A DNA stretch of 6,384 bases. It comes from Bacteroidales bacterium. GTDB lineage: Bacteria; Bacteroidota; Bacteroidia; Bacteroidales; DTU049. Under the pieces are notes generated by a model. That model was not told the origin of the DNA, did not search any database, and saw only the letters and a list, made by a program, of their open reading frames with translations. Position numbers and translations under genes: made by a program. Positions 6,282 to 6,384 of the stretch are shown piece by piece; the first letter of the stretch is position 1; each line of letters begins with the position of its first letter. The stretch covers positions 1-6,384 of the forward strand of contig JAHDSP010000294.1 of the NCBI GenBank assembly GCA_018432645.1, written 5' to 3'.

Positions 6282-6296
6282 TAAAAAATAAAAACT

Positions 6297-6384
6297 ATGG
6301 AATATACAACTGAAAACATAGAAAAAATGCTGGCTCTGACCAAAGAGGGCAAAAGAGAATTCTTAGATAATCTCCACGAATTCC
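6297..6384 (+). CDS. N-terminus of an unidentified protein, cut by the window edge
   Basis: An open frame starts at the ATG at 6297 and runs off the right edge after 29 full codons. The peptide begins MEYTTENIEKMLALTKEGKR and goes on EFLDNLHEF. It is charged and probably helical, with no signal peptide. Support for a real gene comes from the -7 box ending 15 nt upstream and from a start context (ctATGGAA) like that of the DUF4301 gene. I do not recognise the family. The helix followed by 'FLDNLH' loosely recalls the N-terminal domain of MgtE magnesium transporters, where 'LLEELHPADIAE' is usual, but the Pro-Ala-Asp is absent, so I do not assign that. Confidence 0.55.
   Translation, partial: MEYTTENIEKMLALTKEGKREFLDNLHEF

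Noticed and set aside
6297..6384. Right-edge gene as an MgtE magnesium transporter
   Set aside because: Only a loose helix plus 'LDNLH' resemblance is visible, the diagnostic Pro-Ala-Asp after the His is missing, and 29 residues are too few to decide.

Overview
The window looks like a piece of an AT-rich (by eye about 30% G+C) chromosome from a member of the Bacteroidota. Four things point there. The protein families are typical of the phylum: a SurA_N/PpiD-type foldase beginning MAVIEKIRKRS, a DUF4301 protein, and a fused FAD/Fe-S D-2-hydroxyacid dehydrogenase. None of the starts has a Shine-Dalgarno sequence. Every gene start is preceded by an exact match to the Bacteroidota -7 promoter element TAnnTTTG. 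The genetic code looks standard, with TGA and TAA used as stops.

Layout. Positions 1-186 (minus strand) hold the N-terminus of a membrane-anchored peptidyl-prolyl isomerase-like foldase that runs off the left edge. A 106-bp divergent promoter region follows. Positions 293-1510 (+) encode a secreted tetratricopeptide-repeat protein of 405 aa; its start is placed at the ATG at 293, because the longer TTG-initiated reading lies inside the promoter box. The 217-bp gap 1511-1727 holds a tandem heptamer repeat, a 10-bp-phased CACAAAT triplet, an inverted repeat and a -7 box. Positions 1728-3254 (+) encode a 508-aa DUF4301 protein. Positions 3305-6220 (+) encode a 971-aa FAD-linked oxidase/Fe-S fusion protein of the YdiJ/D-2-hydroxyacid dehydrogenase type. 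From 6297 to the right edge (+) is the start of an unidentified gene.

How the genes relate. They do not look like one pathway or a tight operon. Each has its own -7 box close to its start codon, and the gaps range from 50 to 217 bp. The best reading is a set of separately transcribed core or house-keeping genes: envelope protein folding, a secreted TPR protein, a putative nucleotidyltransferase-like enzyme, and a respiratory-chain-linked 2-hydroxyacid dehydrogenase. I see no mobile element, CRISPR array, tRNA or rRNA, and no sign of a defence or biosynthetic cluster.

Most worth a second look: (1) the DUF4301 protein carries, in the right order, what look like the full set of UDP-sugar pyrophosphorylase (UGPase/UAP) motifs; (2) all five genes share a promoter layout implying very short 5' leaders, with the dehydrogenase mRNA predicted to be essentially leaderless; (3) two different short periodic repeats lie in the 1511-1727 gap.
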